Origin: Chloranthus sessilifolius
Lineage: Eukaryota > Streptophyta > Magnoliopsida > Chloranthales > Chloranthaceae
DNA: 64,000 nt
Direction: 5' to 3'
Assembly: GCA_021018995.1 (NCBI GenBank)
Contig: CM037597.1
Span: 9,065,299 to 9,129,298, forward strand
Positions within the stretch are counted from its first letter, which is position 1. The number at the start of each line of letters is the position of its first letter. Under the pieces are notes generated by a model, which was given only the letters and a program-made list of their open reading frames with translations, had not been told where the DNA came from and searched no databases. A program made the position numbers and the translations under genes. This document shows, in pieces, positions 47,692 to 60,354 of the stretch.

Positions 47692-47976
47692 CATAGTGAC
47701 AAATTTCGTTGATATTTTCCGAAAAGGGGTCAAATGAATTTTATTTTATTTTTTTTATATTTTTATGTTTAATTTTATTATTGTTTTATTTATTATTCTT
47801 TTTTAAATATGTTAGTAATTTAGTATATATTGTAGTAATTTTTTAAAAAAATATTAAATATATTTTTAACCCCCAAAACTTTCCCGAATTATTTTCTAAA
47901 GGTGTCGAAATTAATCCGAAATATACCGAAAGGACTCCCCACCAAAAAATTACCAAAAACGAATTTTGTCACTAAG
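47692..47976. mobile_element. hAT MITE, family CATAGTGACAAATTTCG
   Basis: 285 bp, begins CATAGTGACAAATTTCG and ends CGAATTTTGTCACTAAG. Flanks ttcacaac and ctcaccac match at 6 of 8. Interior blocks match 36428-36765 (ttaaatatatttttaa; tttcccgaa). Confidence 0.8.
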
Positions 47977-48479
47977 CTCACCACTCAAAACACTCCTTTG
48001 GATATTTTGAAAATTTTGCATAATAACATTTATATTTTGCTTTAGTCTGCAATGAGCATTCACCCATGATGATGGGTGGACACGACAGTCCATAAGTTTG
48101 TGTCACTCCATGACATACACGAATTTTTAGTGCATGGAAGTCCATGTATATCACTCAGTCACTAAAATGTGTGGACTGCTTTAATGCACATGATGAGTGG
48201 ACATGCATTGAAGACTACCTCTTATATTTTAGGCTTAATGTTAAGTCGAAGGTATGAGGCTTATAAAAATGGGACCATTTTTTTTTTCAAAAGTAAAGAA
48301 TACATAAACATTTGAATTTCTCTCGTAATTTGAAAAATAAATAATAAATGATCAGATCCAACTCATTGAACAATGTTGAAGTAGTTTTACAATAATTAGA
48401 TAGCTAAGAATCATTTTGTAAGCTATCTTATAAGAAAGGAAATCTTCAAAGTTTAACCGGTTACAGTCGCTAGACTTAA

Positions 48480-48835
48480 GGGTGCATATTCGGTTAATGG
48501 AACCGAATCAAAACCAAAATTTCGGTTTTTAGGTTGGTTTCTACAAAACCAAACTCTAACCGAAACATTTCGTTTTCGATTTTGGTTAATCGAACTTTCC
48601 CCCTAAACCGAAACCGAACCGATCCGATTTCGGTCGGTTCGATTTTCAGTTTTTCTTTATATTTTTTTAATTTTTTCAGTTTTTTTTCTTGATGGGTTTT
48701 CCCCTCCTACACAACCGGTTTTGGGCTTTTGGGTACGAAACTGAAACCGAAGCGGGGTGAATCGGATCGGTTCGGTGTTGGTCGATTCGGGTCGGTTCGA
48801 ATAGCGTGATTTTTGGTTGGACCGTTGCCCCATTA
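48480..48835. mobile_element. MITE-like repeat rich in CGGTTCGG / CCGAACCG
   Basis: GGGTGCATATTCGGTTAATGG at the left (first 20 bases) and GGTTCGAATAGCGTG at the right enclose many TTCGGTT/AACCGAA blocks. A relative is at 59323-59710. Probably non-autonomous hAT; target duplication not resolved. Confidence 0.5.
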
Positions 48836-49261
48836 CAAAAAAACGACGACAATCTAAATCACGAGAAAAAATAAAATAAACAAATCAATATACTATAATC
48901 AAAACCACATAGTGCATAATTGTATAAATCATTTTAACTCACCTTTGGTCAAATAAGAAGAAAGTAATCCATGATTCAAGATATATTGTGGGGAAGATTG
49001 GGACTAAAATAGATCTCCATTGTTTGATGCAAAGTAGTCCGTAGAGCTTATTTGGCCAAAAAAGTAAGATAACTCATTTGTCCTTAAAATGAGGAGAGAA
49101 TTAATTTTATCATTTTCCTTTATTTTGGCACCCGCTGTGAATTGGGATTTTTTCCATTTGTATAAAATCAGCTTTCAGTGGGACTCATATTTTTTCAAAA
49201 TATACTGAATAAAAATAAATTATTTCACCCACATATTTTGTTATTCCTTGGATCATTAGGT

Positions 49262-49500
49262 TATGTAGGAGTCAAATCTGCTCCGCTTTCCTTCGGGGCA
49301 AAAAGCAGCTCTTTTGCTCTTTGGCTTCAGTAGAGAACTACTTTCGTAACACAACTCCTTACCCCATGTGCTCTGGCGGGAAACTGTTTTAAGTGATAAA
49401 ACTACTTTCTGTCAGAGCATATTTTATCTGCTTTGACAGAGAGCAGGCAGAGAGTTGCTTTTGCTCTTGTAAGAGCTAACCCAAACACATCTTAAGAGAT
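49262..49500. mobile_element. Tourist-like remnant
   Basis: The right end GAGCTAACCCAAACACATC and internal inverted pieces (AGCAGCTCTTTTGCTCTT / TTGCTTTTGCTCTTG; TCTGTCAGAGCA / TTTGACAGAGAGCA) resemble Tourist-type MITEs. Limits uncertain. Confidence 0.4.
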
Positions 49501-49846
49501 TCCCTTAGGTTGCTTATGGCATAGCTCTCTGTTAACCCCAACCATAGCAGAGTTCACCTGTTTTAGCAGATTCTCATCCTCTTTGCTAAAATCATGCTAC
49601 CTACTTTAGCAGGTATCCTTTCTCCTTGATAACTTCTTGCATAGTAAGATTTTATGTAAGATTTACCTGTTCAGCAGTTTTACCCTCCTCTCTACTCACT
49701 CTTTGCCAGAGCAGATTTTATTTGCTCTGGTAGGGAGTTAGTAGGGAGCAGGGAGGTTGCTGCTCGAACAGGTAAATCCTTCTTTTTAAAGAGTTAGAAA
49801 AGAAAATGGGAGCCAACTAAAGTAGGTGAACTCCGCTATGGCAGGG

Positions 49847-52800
49847 TGTGACACCCCGTGTCTGTGCACGAGTTAAGTCCGGGCCATGTGCCATTTGGAC
49901 CTCGAATAGGAAGGGCCCATATGGGCACTTGCCACCTAGGATCCTTAGTAATCATAAGCCACACGCCACTTAGACCCAACAGTGAGCCCACATGTAGTTT
50001 TGCTATGGTTGAACTCAAACCCATGTGTGAACTGTGCAAATTAGACCTCATTGGACCCAAGCTCTCATGTGCACTATATGGTAGCGGTCTAATCGGGACC
50101 AAGCCCTAAGCCATTGGAACCATGACCCATTTGGGGTCTATGGAGAGTTTGTAACCTTTTGGGCCACTTGATGGCAACATTTCTAGTAGACCGGGCCACT
50201 CTTAACACCTCTAAAGCCCATAGGCAGCTAAGATCCATTAGGAAACTAGAGGGGTCAAAACCCACTTAGAACCTAGGCCCTTTTGGTTATAAGCTAATGG
50301 ATGGTTGATATACTTTAGTATTGTGTTAGAGCCACACACCGAATCCCTAGCCCTGTTATATTACCTTCACGGAAGCATGTAAAATCATTGCATTATTATG
50401 AAGTCGGTTACCGAAGGAGAAACCGAGGAAGGGAAGAAGAGAAACCAGAGCTTGGGGTGTTCGTTTGAGCTTTTCTTGAAGAGAACCCAACCGTAGACTG
50501 TAGTGTGTCCTCTCTACTCAAAGAGAAAGCTCTCTTTCTTTTTGGAGAAATCATACGCCTCACGGTTGTTCAATTAAGGCATGAGCATTGATCGGAATCA
50601 TCGGATCGACACCGTAATAGAGTGAGCTCGACGTCGACATAGTGCGTACTCGCGTGCGAAAGAACTAGCTAAAGGTAAACCCACATCGCGCATGCGTTAT
50701 TTTAGTAGATGATTCTGGTTACTAAAGGGTGATCGACTATGCCGCATACACGATTTTCATCGATCGAACACGTGAAAGTCGCCAGAGCCGATACGCGTTG
50801 GGTTCGATGGATGGAACCTCTGCATGTGACTCAAATTGGGGAAAAAGGGGCATATCCCTAATCTAATGAATGGTGAGCATGTGATGCGTAGATTTAGGCA
50901 TGTTAAAAGGGTATATTAGGAGAGAAATCTCGCAAGGGCGGGATGGTTAAAATATGTGATGAATGGTGTGTTGATTGAACCACTTGAGAAGCCATAGTGG
51001 CTATCTCGAGTAGAGACACCAAGACAAAAGAGATGACAGATTTCTGGGTTTACGCTCAAGCATAAATGTCATCTGGAGCCTACGCTCGAGCGTGATTCGG
51101 AGGCTATTTTGGCTTGGGTCAAACACGCTCGAGCGTGTAGTGGAGAAGTAAATTGGGTTTGCGCTTGAGTGTGAAGTCATCTAAAGCCTACGCTCGAGCG
51201 TATTTTCTAGGCCAAAACTTTCGGGCCCAGTCCGCTCGAGCGTAAAGTGAGAATTTACACTGAGTCTACGCTCGAGTATAAAATCATCTGAATCCTACGC
51301 TCGAGCGTGAACTTCAGGCTTGTTCTGCTTGGGTGAAATACGCTCGAGCGTACACTGCAAGGTGCTACTAGAATCCACTCGAGCGTAAGATACCCACGCT
51401 CGAGGGTAATGGCGTGTTTTGGATTTTATAGACTTGACACGCACACTCCGTGTTATACGTAGAGTTATGTAGTGAATACCTGTGGCTAAGAAATGTGTCT
51501 GGCCTCATGAATTAGGTGAAGAAACACGAAGAAAAGAGCATCTAAAAAAGCGTGCATAGAACCAACAAGTGTGTGTGATGCGACTTAAGGTAGGGAACTT
51601 GCCTTGCTACCTATATGATTTTCGAATTCAAGTTGATGATGCAGCTATTTCATGAATGGTATTCTTAACAAATGATGTAATTTCAGCAAATTGTTTATTT
51701 ACATATATGTATATGCATATGAATTTCTTGTACATAAGATTTAAATTCGGCATATATGTTTTACATGATACATGACACTGCATCTTGATCTCGTGATATT
51801 CGCCTTAACTTTGTATTGTTCGTACCTTCGATGTGTATATGTGTGTTATGTGTGCACATGTGTATGAGGAGTGGAGTCTCCATGAGAGGGGTGGAGTCCC
51901 CGGGGTACAAATCTTGTGTTCCTAATACAGTCTGCTCAGTTCTCTAATACGAGATGCATTGTCATGTGAAGTGCTTTGAGGATGCTAATTGTAAGGGGAG
52001 TCCCTGAGGTTACGGCCCTGTGATCCTAATACGGACTGCTCAGTTCCCTAATACGGGATACTTACACTTACACCATGTGATATGATACGCCTTGTATTCC
52101 CGATGTGTAATTCGTTCAAATCTCAGTTATCATCCGTTTATGTGCTCATGTCTCGTTTCCGTCAAATCGTTCACTAAGGACATGCATTAAATTTTATTTT
52201 TGACAACATTCTAACATCAAGCATCTCGAGCATGATTTGACTTTTTGATATATAACATCTGCAAAATTTAGCTTGTACTTGATATGTTATAGACAAGCAT
52301 GAGCTCTTTTAAATTGTATTTCTTTTATGCACCAAGAAGCTTGAATTAGTTATGATAAGAATGTATTTAGCAATGTATTTTTTCCTATTGAGTTTGGATG
52401 AAGCTCACTTCCGACTATACGTCACAGCTGCAGGTGTTGAAGGTGAATGGAATCAGGAGCAAGAAGCGGACCCGGATTGTAGCCCAACTGAAGAGGAGGA
52501 AGAGGAGCTTTCGGAGCAACATTTTCCCTAGAGTTAGGGAATTTTATTTTCGGATTTTCATTTGAAAAGTTTTGAGAAAAGAAAGAGAGAAAAATGGTAA
52601 AGATAATTATTTTGTAATTAAATACTCATATTTTGGGTCCATTGTTTAGATGAAGGTCGGCCTTCATCGGTGGACTGTAAATATTTTACGTTCTTTTTGG
52701 GCATGGTGTAGTCCTGATCAGGGGACTACAAATAGTTTAGACTGATCATAAATGGCTAGTTAGATTTACAACTGATAGTTTTTTATTATGTTATAGCTTT

Positions 52801-52975
52801 GCACTCACATTTTCCACTGTGCTTACTTTAATTTCTTTGCTTCCGCTATTCGACTTACCAATTTAGTGAGGAAGTGACGTGTGTTTTGGATACCATAACG
52901 TCATTGTAGCTCGGATATCGTGCGTATGATCCGACGGCGCGGGTTTTTATGGTAAGGAAAATTCGGGCTATCACA
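49847..52975 (+). repeat. 5' LTR of the gypsy fossil
   Basis: Begins TGTGACACCCC, ends GGGCTATCACA. Carries a CTCGAG-palindrome array at 51050-51410. Confidence 0.93.
51050..51410. repeat. Palindrome array ACGCTCGAGCGT in the 5' LTR
   Basis: About fourteen copies of CTACGCTCGAGCGTA or one-mismatch variants, spaced 15-40 bp apart. The homologous array of the 3' LTR is at 56900-57295. Confidence 0.93.
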
Positions 52976-53173
52976 GGTGGTATCAGAGCGCAAGCTTTAG
53001 GTCATTTGAGGACCCAAAGACAAGATTGAATGCCCATGAGGCTAAAGTTTTACCTACAGAGCTATGACATAATAGGAGCAATAGTGTTAGAGTCCATAGG
53101 GCTTGAGGATTAGACTCCTAGAGTTGCATAATGTGAACCTGACGTCTTGTTCATGTGACCATCGCAGGTCAAC

Positions 53174-54424
53174 ATGCCTCCACGGAGAGGAAGACCAAGG
53201 TTAGCCAATGTTAGAGCAGAGAACAGTGAGCAAGGCTTCATCACGGAGCCAAATGACAATTCACTTGGCAACAACAATGATACCTCTCGAGTGGATAACA
53301 ATCTAGGGAATGTTCCCGAAGCCGAGAGGCATGCTAGCACCAACCAACAGTTACTGGAGAATGTTGTAAACGCAGTGACATTGCTTACAGAAAGGCGCCA
53401 TCCATCTGGGTTTTTCAAGTTTAGAAGGTTAAGAGCTCCGAGTTTTTACAGGCCAGCTGATCTAGGAGTCTAATCCTCAAGCCCTATGGACTCTAACACT
53501 ATTGCTCATGTGACCATCGCAGGTCAACATGCCTCCACGGAGAGGAAGACCAAGGTTAGCCAATGTTAGAGCAGAAAACAGTGAGCAAGGCTTCATCACG
53601 GAGCCAAATGACAATTCACTTGGCAACAACAATGATACCTCTCGAGTGGATAACAATCTAGGGAATGTTCCCGAAGCCGAGAGGCATGCTAGCACCAACC
53701 AACAGTTACTGGAGAATGTTGTAAACGCAGTGACATTGCTTACAGAAAGGCGCCATCCATCTGGGTTTTTCAAGTTTAGAAGGTTAAGAGCTCCGAGTTT
53801 TTACAGGCCAGCTGACCCAATAGAGGCCGATAAATAGATGAACCAAGTGGAGAAGGTATTCCAGCGAGTTCGTTGTACGGAAGAAGAAATGTCAGTTGGG
53901 CTTCGTTCTAACTAGAAGGAGAAGCAAACCCATGGTGGAGGTCCATAGAAAGAACAAGGGCACTAGAGACGTCGTGAACCTGGGCTGAATTTACTGACGT
54001 ATTCTATCTGAAATACTTCCCAACCACAGAGAGATGCCGAATGGAGATCCAATATGCAAACCTAGTACAAGGGAAAATGAGCGTTCAAGAATATAAGACC
54101 GAGTTTACTCGCTTATCCTGATTTGCACCGACCCTTAGTGCCACCAAATTGATGAAGGCACAGAAGTTTGAGCATGGTCTCAAACAGGCCATCAAGGGGA
54201 GGATATCCTTATTTGAGGCGACTACATACAAGAGAATAGTAAGGTTAGCTCTAATAGCAGAACGTGACGTAGAAGAAGAGTTACACCAAGCGAGAGATGA
54301 ACAAGCAAGAATTAGGAGAGCGCAATATCAAACATCTAATACTGAACAGGCCAGCAAGAGGCCAAAATACTTGATGCCACCACCAACATCATTCGTCCCT
54401 GCGACACCACCACCTGGGCGATGA
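53174..54424 (+). pseudogene. gag-like region of the gypsy fossil
   Basis: Begins with MPPRRGRPRLANVRAE and contains the Tekay-type gag core with recognisable blocks such as YFPTTERRRMEIQY and EYKTEFTRL. The first part is present twice as direct copies (about 53130-53460 and 53486-53810). It is a fossil and broken. Confidence 0.85.
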
Positions 54425-54600
54425 ACTACATCCGTCGAGCCAAACTGGAATTTTTGCTTCAACCGTTCCACACACACTACTATCCTCGGCCGGTCCGATT
54501 GTTCTACCAAAATATGGTAGTCGGCACTAGTGAGCACGTTGATAAATTTACCACCAAAATCGATAATCGAACGATTTGACTTGACCATGACCGATTTGCC

Positions 54601-55396
54601 ATGACCATGGGTGTTCCGTTAGGATACCAAGGTCATTGGGACCTCCTCCCACCAAGTCTTACCAGGGTACCGTTCCACCAAATTTTCGAAGAAATGACCA
54701 ATGGACAGCGAGGATTGGGCCTGTCAATCAAGGGGGCACGACTGCCGTCGAACATGTGGTGGATAGACATAGTTCTCAGAGGAAATCTTTACCCTTTAGT
54801 CAGAGAAGACAATAGGAATGGAGTGCTTTTGCAGACCCTGTTTGTGATTTATGAGGGAAGATGGTTTGACGCGGCGGAAGTTGTCATCGATGGGCTAATT
54901 TACGCCCACAATTGTATGTTGGAGACCAGAAAAAGGCCCCTGCCCGCCATGTCTTATGCCCGGGTCATATCGAGAGTGGTGGAGCAATACCAAGATGAAA
55001 TCAGCGGTTTCACCATTAGCGCAGATGAGCCACAGAATTGCGACAACATTAAATACTTTGGATGTGAGCAATGGGAGGCGGCTCACCGCAGACTGGGGAG
55101 GAGGGTCCGAGGCTTACCGTCATCATCTAGCGTACCTTTCGACAACTCCGCAAGCTCTTCGGACCTCACCAGACGAATGGTCTTCTAAGAAGCCCTACTC
55201 ATGGAAATCATGCAATATTGCTTTCCGGATGATGCCGCTCAACGGATCGTTAGGGCACAGGAAAATGCCTCCCATTCAGCTGAAACCTCTGGTGAGATTA
55301 AAATTTAACACCGCCTTCGATTTTGTTAGCTGTCATAGTCATTCATCATGCTCTCTTAAACTAAAAGATGCTAGAGTACTACTATTGACTGATTAA
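54601..55396 (+). pseudogene. Accessory reading frame of the gypsy fossil
   Basis: A stretch of 196 codons (54601-55188) resembles the accessory frame of the other gypsy fossil (14110-15630, minus): MTNGQRGLGLSIKGARLP, NLYPLV, RWFDAAEVVIDGL and YARVISRVVEQ have direct counterparts there. It is in the sense of the element and lies between gag and the 3' LTR. Resembles putative plant transposon proteins; function unknown. It is a fossil. Confidence 0.75.
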
Positions 55397-55707
55397 TTAC
55401 GTTAGCATCTGTTGTGATTTAAATTCCTATACTTCAAAATTCATGATATGATTAGAAATTAAGGAGTATCTGGTCAAATACCCTAAATATTCTTCACCAC
55501 CAAATTGGTATACCTTTGCAATGCTTTAGTTAGTTCAACAACTGCGCAAATTTTTATTTAGCCGCATTTTGTATACCTTTGTAATGCTTTAAACCCCATC
55601 GTCTTTGGAAAACTAAACATCACCGTCAATTACCTTGAGTAAACATTACACTTATCAATTACTTCCCTCAATTTTTGAGGACGAAAATTCCCATAAGGAG
55701 GGGAGGA

Positions 55708-58700
55708 TGTGACACCCCGTGTCTGTGCACAAGTTAAGTCCGAGCCATGTGCCATTTGGACCTCGAATAGGAAGGGTCCATATGGGCACTTGCCACCTAG
55801 GATTCTTAGTAACCATAAGTCACAGGCCACTTAGACCCAACAGTGAGCCCACGGGTAGTTTTGCTATGGTTAAACCCAAGCCCATGTGTGAATAGTGAAA
55901 ATTAGACCTCATTGGACCCAAGCTCCCATGTGCACTATATGGTAGCGGTCTAATCGGGCCCAAGCCCTAAGCCATTGGAACCATGACCCATTTGGGGTCT
56001 ATTAAGAGTTTGTAACCTTTTGGGCCACTTGATGGCAACATTTTTAATGACCGGGCCACTCTTAACACCTCTAAAGCCCATAGACAGCTAAGATCTATTA
56101 GGAAACTAGAGGGGTCAAAACCGACTTAGAACCTAGGCCCTTTTGGTTATAAGCCAAAGGATTGCTGATATACTTTAGTATTGTGTTAGAGCCACACACC
56201 GAATCCCAAGCCCTGTTATATTACCTTCACGGAAGCATGCAAAATCATTGCATTATTATGAAGTCGGCTACCGAAGGAGAAATCGAGGAAGGGAAGAAGA
56301 GAAACCAGAGCTTGGGGTGTTCGTTTGAGCTTTTCTTGAAGAGAACCCAACCCTAGACTGTAGTGTGTCCTCTCTACTCAAAGAGAAAGCTCTCTTTCGT
56401 TTTGGAGAAACCATACGCCTCACGACTGTTCAATCAAGGCGTGAGCATCGATTGGAATCGTCGGATTGGCTCCGCGATGGAGTGAGTTCGATGTCGGCAC
56501 CGTGCGAAAGAACTAGCCAAAGGTAAACCCACATCACGCATGCGTTATATTTTAGTAGATGATTCTGGTTACTAAAGTATGATCGACGATGCCACATGCA
56601 CGATTTTCATCAATCGAATGAGTGAAAGTCGCCAAAGCCGATACGCGTTGGGTTCAATAGATGGAACCTCTGCATGTGACTTAAATTGGGGAAAAATGAG
56701 TGTATCTTGAATCTAATGAATGATGAGCATGTGATGCGTAGATTTAGGCGTGTTAAAAGGGTATATTAGGAGAGAAATCTCGCAAGGGCGGGATGGTTAA
56801 AATATGTGATGAATGGTGTGTTGATTGAACCACTTGAGAAGCCATAGTGGCTATCTCGAGCAGAGACACCAAGACGATAGAGATGACAAATTTCTGGGTT
56901 TACGCTAGAGCGTATTGAGTCAGCTCGAGCATAAATGTCATCTGGAGCCTACGCTCGAGCGTGATTTGTAGGCTATTTTGGCTCGGATCAAACACGCTCG
57001 AGCGTGTAGTGGAGAAGTAAACTGGGTTTACGCTCGAGCGTACTGAGTCTGCTCGAGTGTGAAGTCATCTGAAGCCTACGCTCGAGCGTATTTTCTAGGC
57101 CTAAATTTTTGGGCCCAGTCCGCTCGAGTGTAAAGTGAGAATTTACACTGAGTCTAAGCTCGAGCGTAAATCCGTCTGAAGCATATGCTCGAGCGTGAAC
57201 TTCAGACTTATTCTGCTTGGGTGAAATATGCTTGAGCGTACATTGCAAGGTGCCACTGGAATATGCTCGAGCGTAAGATACCCACGATCGAGCGTAATTA
57301 CGTGTTTTGGATTTTGTTATCTCCTATGCTAAGACTTGACACGCGCACTCTGTGTTATACGTAGAGTTATGTTGTGAATACATGTGGCTAAGAAATGCGT
57401 CTGGCGTCGTGAATTAGGTGAAGAAACACGAAGAAAAGAGCATCTAGAAAAGCATGCATAAAACCAACAAGTGTGTGTGACGTGACTTAAGGTAGGGAAA
57501 TTGCCTTGCCACCTATGTGATTTTCGAATTCAAGTTTATGATGCAGTTATTTCATGAATGATATTCTTAGTAAATGATGTAATTTCAGCAAATTGTTTAT
57601 TTGCATATATGTACATGCATATGAATTTATCACACATAAGATTTAAATTCGGCATACATGTTTTACATGACACATGACATTGCATCTTGATCTCGTGATA
57701 TCCGCCTTAACTTTGTACTGTTCGTACCTTCGATGTATATTTGTGTGTTATGTGTGTACATGTGCAATGAGGAGTGGAGTCTTCATGAGAGGGGTGGAGT
57801 CCCCGGGGTACAAACCTTGTGTTCCTAATACGGTTTGCTCAATTATCTAATACGAGATGCATTGTCATGTGAAGTACTCTGAGGGTGCTAATTATAAGGG
57901 GAGTGGAGTCTCCATGAGAGGGGTGGAGTCCCCGGGGTTACGGCCTTGTGATCCTAATATGGACTGCTCAGTTTCCTAATACGAGATAGTTACACTTACA
58001 CCATGTGATATGATGCGCCTTGTATTCCTGATGTGTAATTCGTTCAAATCCCAGTTATCGTTCGTTTATGTGCTCATGTCTCATTCCGTCAAATCGTTCA
58101 TTAAGGACATGCATTAAATTTTGTTTTTGACAACATTCTAACATCAAGCATCTCGTGCATGATTTGACTGTTTGAGTTATAGCATTTGCAAAATTTAGCT
58201 TGTATTTAATATGTTATAGACAAGCATGAACTCTTTTAAATTGTATTTTTTTTATACATCAAGAAGCTTGAATTAGTTATGATAAGAATGTATTTAGCAA
58301 TGTATTTTTCCCTATTGAACTTGAATGAAACTCACTTCCGATTATACGTCACAGATGCAGGTGTTGAAGGGGAACGAGATCCGGAGCAAGAAGCGGACCC
58401 ATATAATAACCCTGCTGACGAGGAGGAAGAGGAGCTTCCGGCGCAGCATTATCCCTAGAGTTAGGGAATTTTATTTTGGGATTTTCATTTGAAAATTTTT
58501 GAGAAAAGAAAGAGAGAGAAATGGTAAAGATAATTGCTTTGTAATTAAATACTCATATTTTGGGTCCATTGTTTAGATGAAGGTTGGCCTTCATCGATAG
58601 ACTGTAAATATTTTACGTTATTTTTGGGTATGGTGTAGTTCTTATCAGGGGACTATGGATAGTTTAGACTGATCATATATGGATAATTAGATTTACAACT

Positions 58701-58902
58701 GATGGTCTTTTATTATGTTATAGCTTTGCACTCACATTTTTCGCTGTGCTTACTTTGATTTTTTCGCTTTCGCTATTAGACTTACCAATTTAGTGAGGAA
58801 GTGTCGTGAGTTTTGGATACCATAATGTCACTGTAGCTTGAATCTCGTGTGTATGATCCGACGGCGCGAGTTTTTATGGTAAGGAAAATCCGGGCTGTCA
58901 CA
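55708..58902 (+). repeat. 3' LTR of the gypsy fossil
   Basis: Begins TGTGACACCCC after the purine tract, ends GGGCTGTCACA. It has the same gene-free content as the 5' LTR. Confidence 0.93.
56900..57295. repeat. Palindrome array ACGCTCGAGCGT in the 3' LTR
   Basis: About sixteen copies of TACGCTCGAGCGTA or variants. Compared with the 5' LTR array it contains extra units (near 56905-56935 and 57030-57062), so the array has changed in copy number since insertion. Confidence 0.93.
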
Positions 58903-59322
58903 TGGGGGATAGCAAAGAGCTATGCCATACGAAGCCTTATAGAACCACATTTTGATCATGCAGTCATTCTTGAATCACTTTTGGGATGTTAGCCACATGG
59001 AATCAAAATGTGACTTTTTGATGGTGCGATTATTCTTGGATCACATTTTGGGATGTGTGCCACATAGAATCACAATCTAATGTTATGATGGTTCGCACTA
59101 GATTGGGTTGAATATCGATCTCTATGGTCTGATTCTAAAGCAATCGAGATTTTCGGTGTTAGTGCAAAGAGATTTGGTAGGTGCAAATAGAGCTACACAA
59201 AATAAATTTAGATTTTCCTTTACTTGTAAATTTGTAATCCACAAAACTTTTAGTGGCAACCACCCCATGAGTTGCATTGAAAGAGTTGTGGACTTCAATT
59301 AACCCCACCCAATTACAAAATA

Positions 59323-59710
59323 TAGGGATGCAAGCTTTGATCCGAATCCCAAAACCGAAAATTGAGTGAACCAAATGGGCTTGAGACCGACTCAGACCGA
59401 CCCAAACAAATCTCATTTGATTCAGTTTTGGTTGTAGGTGAAAAAAACTGAAAACCGAGAGGGTGTAATGAGGAAACTAAAAAAGCCCAAAGAACAAAAA
59501 AATCGAGAAAATACATTAAAAATATTAAAAAAATAGTCTAAATATTGAAACCGAATAAAAAAAACTAAAATATTTCAGTTTTGGTTTAAAAATAAAATAA
59601 AATTATTGAACCGAATCGAAACCGATTTATTTCGGTTCGATTCAGGCTGAACTGAACTGAATGCTGAAAAAATGGGTTTCGGTTCGCTACACCGAACTTG
59701 TACCCTTGTC
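59323..59710. mobile_element. MITE-like repeat rich in CCGAAAC / GGTTCGG
   Basis: GGGATGCAAGCTTTGATCCG at the left is an inverted relative of ACACCGAACTTGTACCCTTG at the right. Many ACCGAAT/CCGAAA blocks inside. It lies about 230 bp upstream of the start codon of the next gene. Confidence 0.55.
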
Positions 59711-59819
59711 AAAAACTAAAAATGAATCAAATGATAGTATACTTTACCGAGTACTGAAAATAAATATTTACCCCTTCTCTACCGTACACGTGGAAACACA
59801 ATAACCCATCATAACTGTC

Positions 59820-59943
59820 ATGACGTGGCTTTTAGTAGTCCTTTAAAAATATCCAGTTCTTCAGTTGGCCCCCACTAACCACCTATAAAGCCGAACACCT
59901 CTCTCTCCTCTCTCTCTCTATCTCTCTCTGTAATTCTTTACAA
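59820..59943 (+). promoter_or_regulatory. Core promoter and 5' UTR of the transporter gene
   Basis: A TATA-box-like CTATAAAG lies at 59883-59890, followed by a pyrimidine-rich CTCTCTCTCT leader typical of plant 5' UTRs up to the ATG at 59944. A TGACGTGG motif (59820-59827) could be a bZIP site. Confidence 0.7.
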
Positions 59944-60354
59944 ATGGCGATTCTATCTCTCAGATTAAATCACTGGCTCGTCTTCCCTAATCGAAGAAAC
60001 GCTCGTGGTTCCAGTTTCCACTCTTCTCTGAACCACCATCACTTACAACTTGTCTCCTCCAAACGACGTACGGGGATTAGGGTTTGGTCCACAGGAAATG
60101 GAGGAGGAGGAGTTTCAGATGATGAGAGTAGTGGAGTTATCACTGGTTTTCGAACTGAAGGAGTTTTACAAGTTCAAGATTTGGATGAGAAGAAGAAGAA
60201 TCTGATTGTTAGCGATGAGAAGTTTGGTGTCGATGGAAACGTTGATGAAGGGTTAGGGTTAGATTTGAAATGGCCTCCGTGGAAGGGTTTGCCGCAACGT
60301 TATAAGGTCATCGGGGCGACTTCTCTGGCGTTCGTCATCTGCAATATGGATAAG
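59944..60354 (+). CDS. PHT4-type plastid anion/phosphate transporter, exon 1 only
   Basis: The 137 codons start at a good-context ATG (caaATGGCG) 55 bp after a TATA box and end at a GT donor (60355) in phase 0. The N-terminus is Ser/Arg-rich with few acidic residues up to about residue 50 (RNARGSSFHSSLNHHHLQL), as expected for a chloroplast transit peptide. From residue 109 on, LKWPPWKGLPQRYKVIGAT followed by SLAFVICNMDK matches the start of transmembrane helix 1 of plant PHT4 proteins (SLC17-like major facilitator family; Arabidopsis PHT4;5, a probable anion transporter 6, is the closest I recall). These move inorganic phosphate or other anions across plastid membranes using an ion gradient. 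The rest of the protein is not in the window: no following exon was found in the 3.6 kb to the window end, so intron 1 is very long. Reading past the donor adds only intronic codons. Confidence 0.88.

Larger units (their letters stand above)
49847..58902 (+). mobile_element. Ty3/gypsy (Tekay/Del-type) fossil with two long LTRs
   Basis: LTRs at 49847-52975 and 55708-58902 (about 3.13 and 3.20 kb) start TGTGACACCCC and end TCACA. The primer-binding site TGGTATCAGAGC (52978-52989, initiator tRNA-Met) and purine tract AAGGAGGGGAGGA (55695-55707) are in place. The internal region is only about 2.7 kb and holds gag-like sequence and an accessory reading frame; no protease, reverse transcriptase, RNase H or integrase was recognised. 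It is incomplete and broken. The first 200 bp of the LTRs differ at about 7 percent of sites by eye, which points to an insertion a few million years old. Flanking pentamers caggg and tgggg are only similar. Confidence 0.92.
49508..58936. mobile_element. Tourist-like MITE split by an LTR retroelement
   Basis: Left piece (49508-49846) begins GGTTGCTTATGGCATAGC and right piece (58903-58936) ends AGAGCTATGCCATACGAAGCC region; together they match the intact copy at 29307-29674. Flanked by tta on both sides (49505-49507 and 58937-58939). The Ty3/gypsy fossil lies about 35 bp from its right end. Confidence 0.85.

Noticed and set aside
49836-50109. Two opposing open frames of 83-88 aa
   Set aside because: They lie in the 5' LTR, do not persist in the 3' LTR and have no domain.
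51050-51410. CRISPR-like array of regularly spaced palindromes
   Set aside because: Spacing and repeat length are irregular, the sequence is inside a plant LTR, and the genome is eukaryotic.
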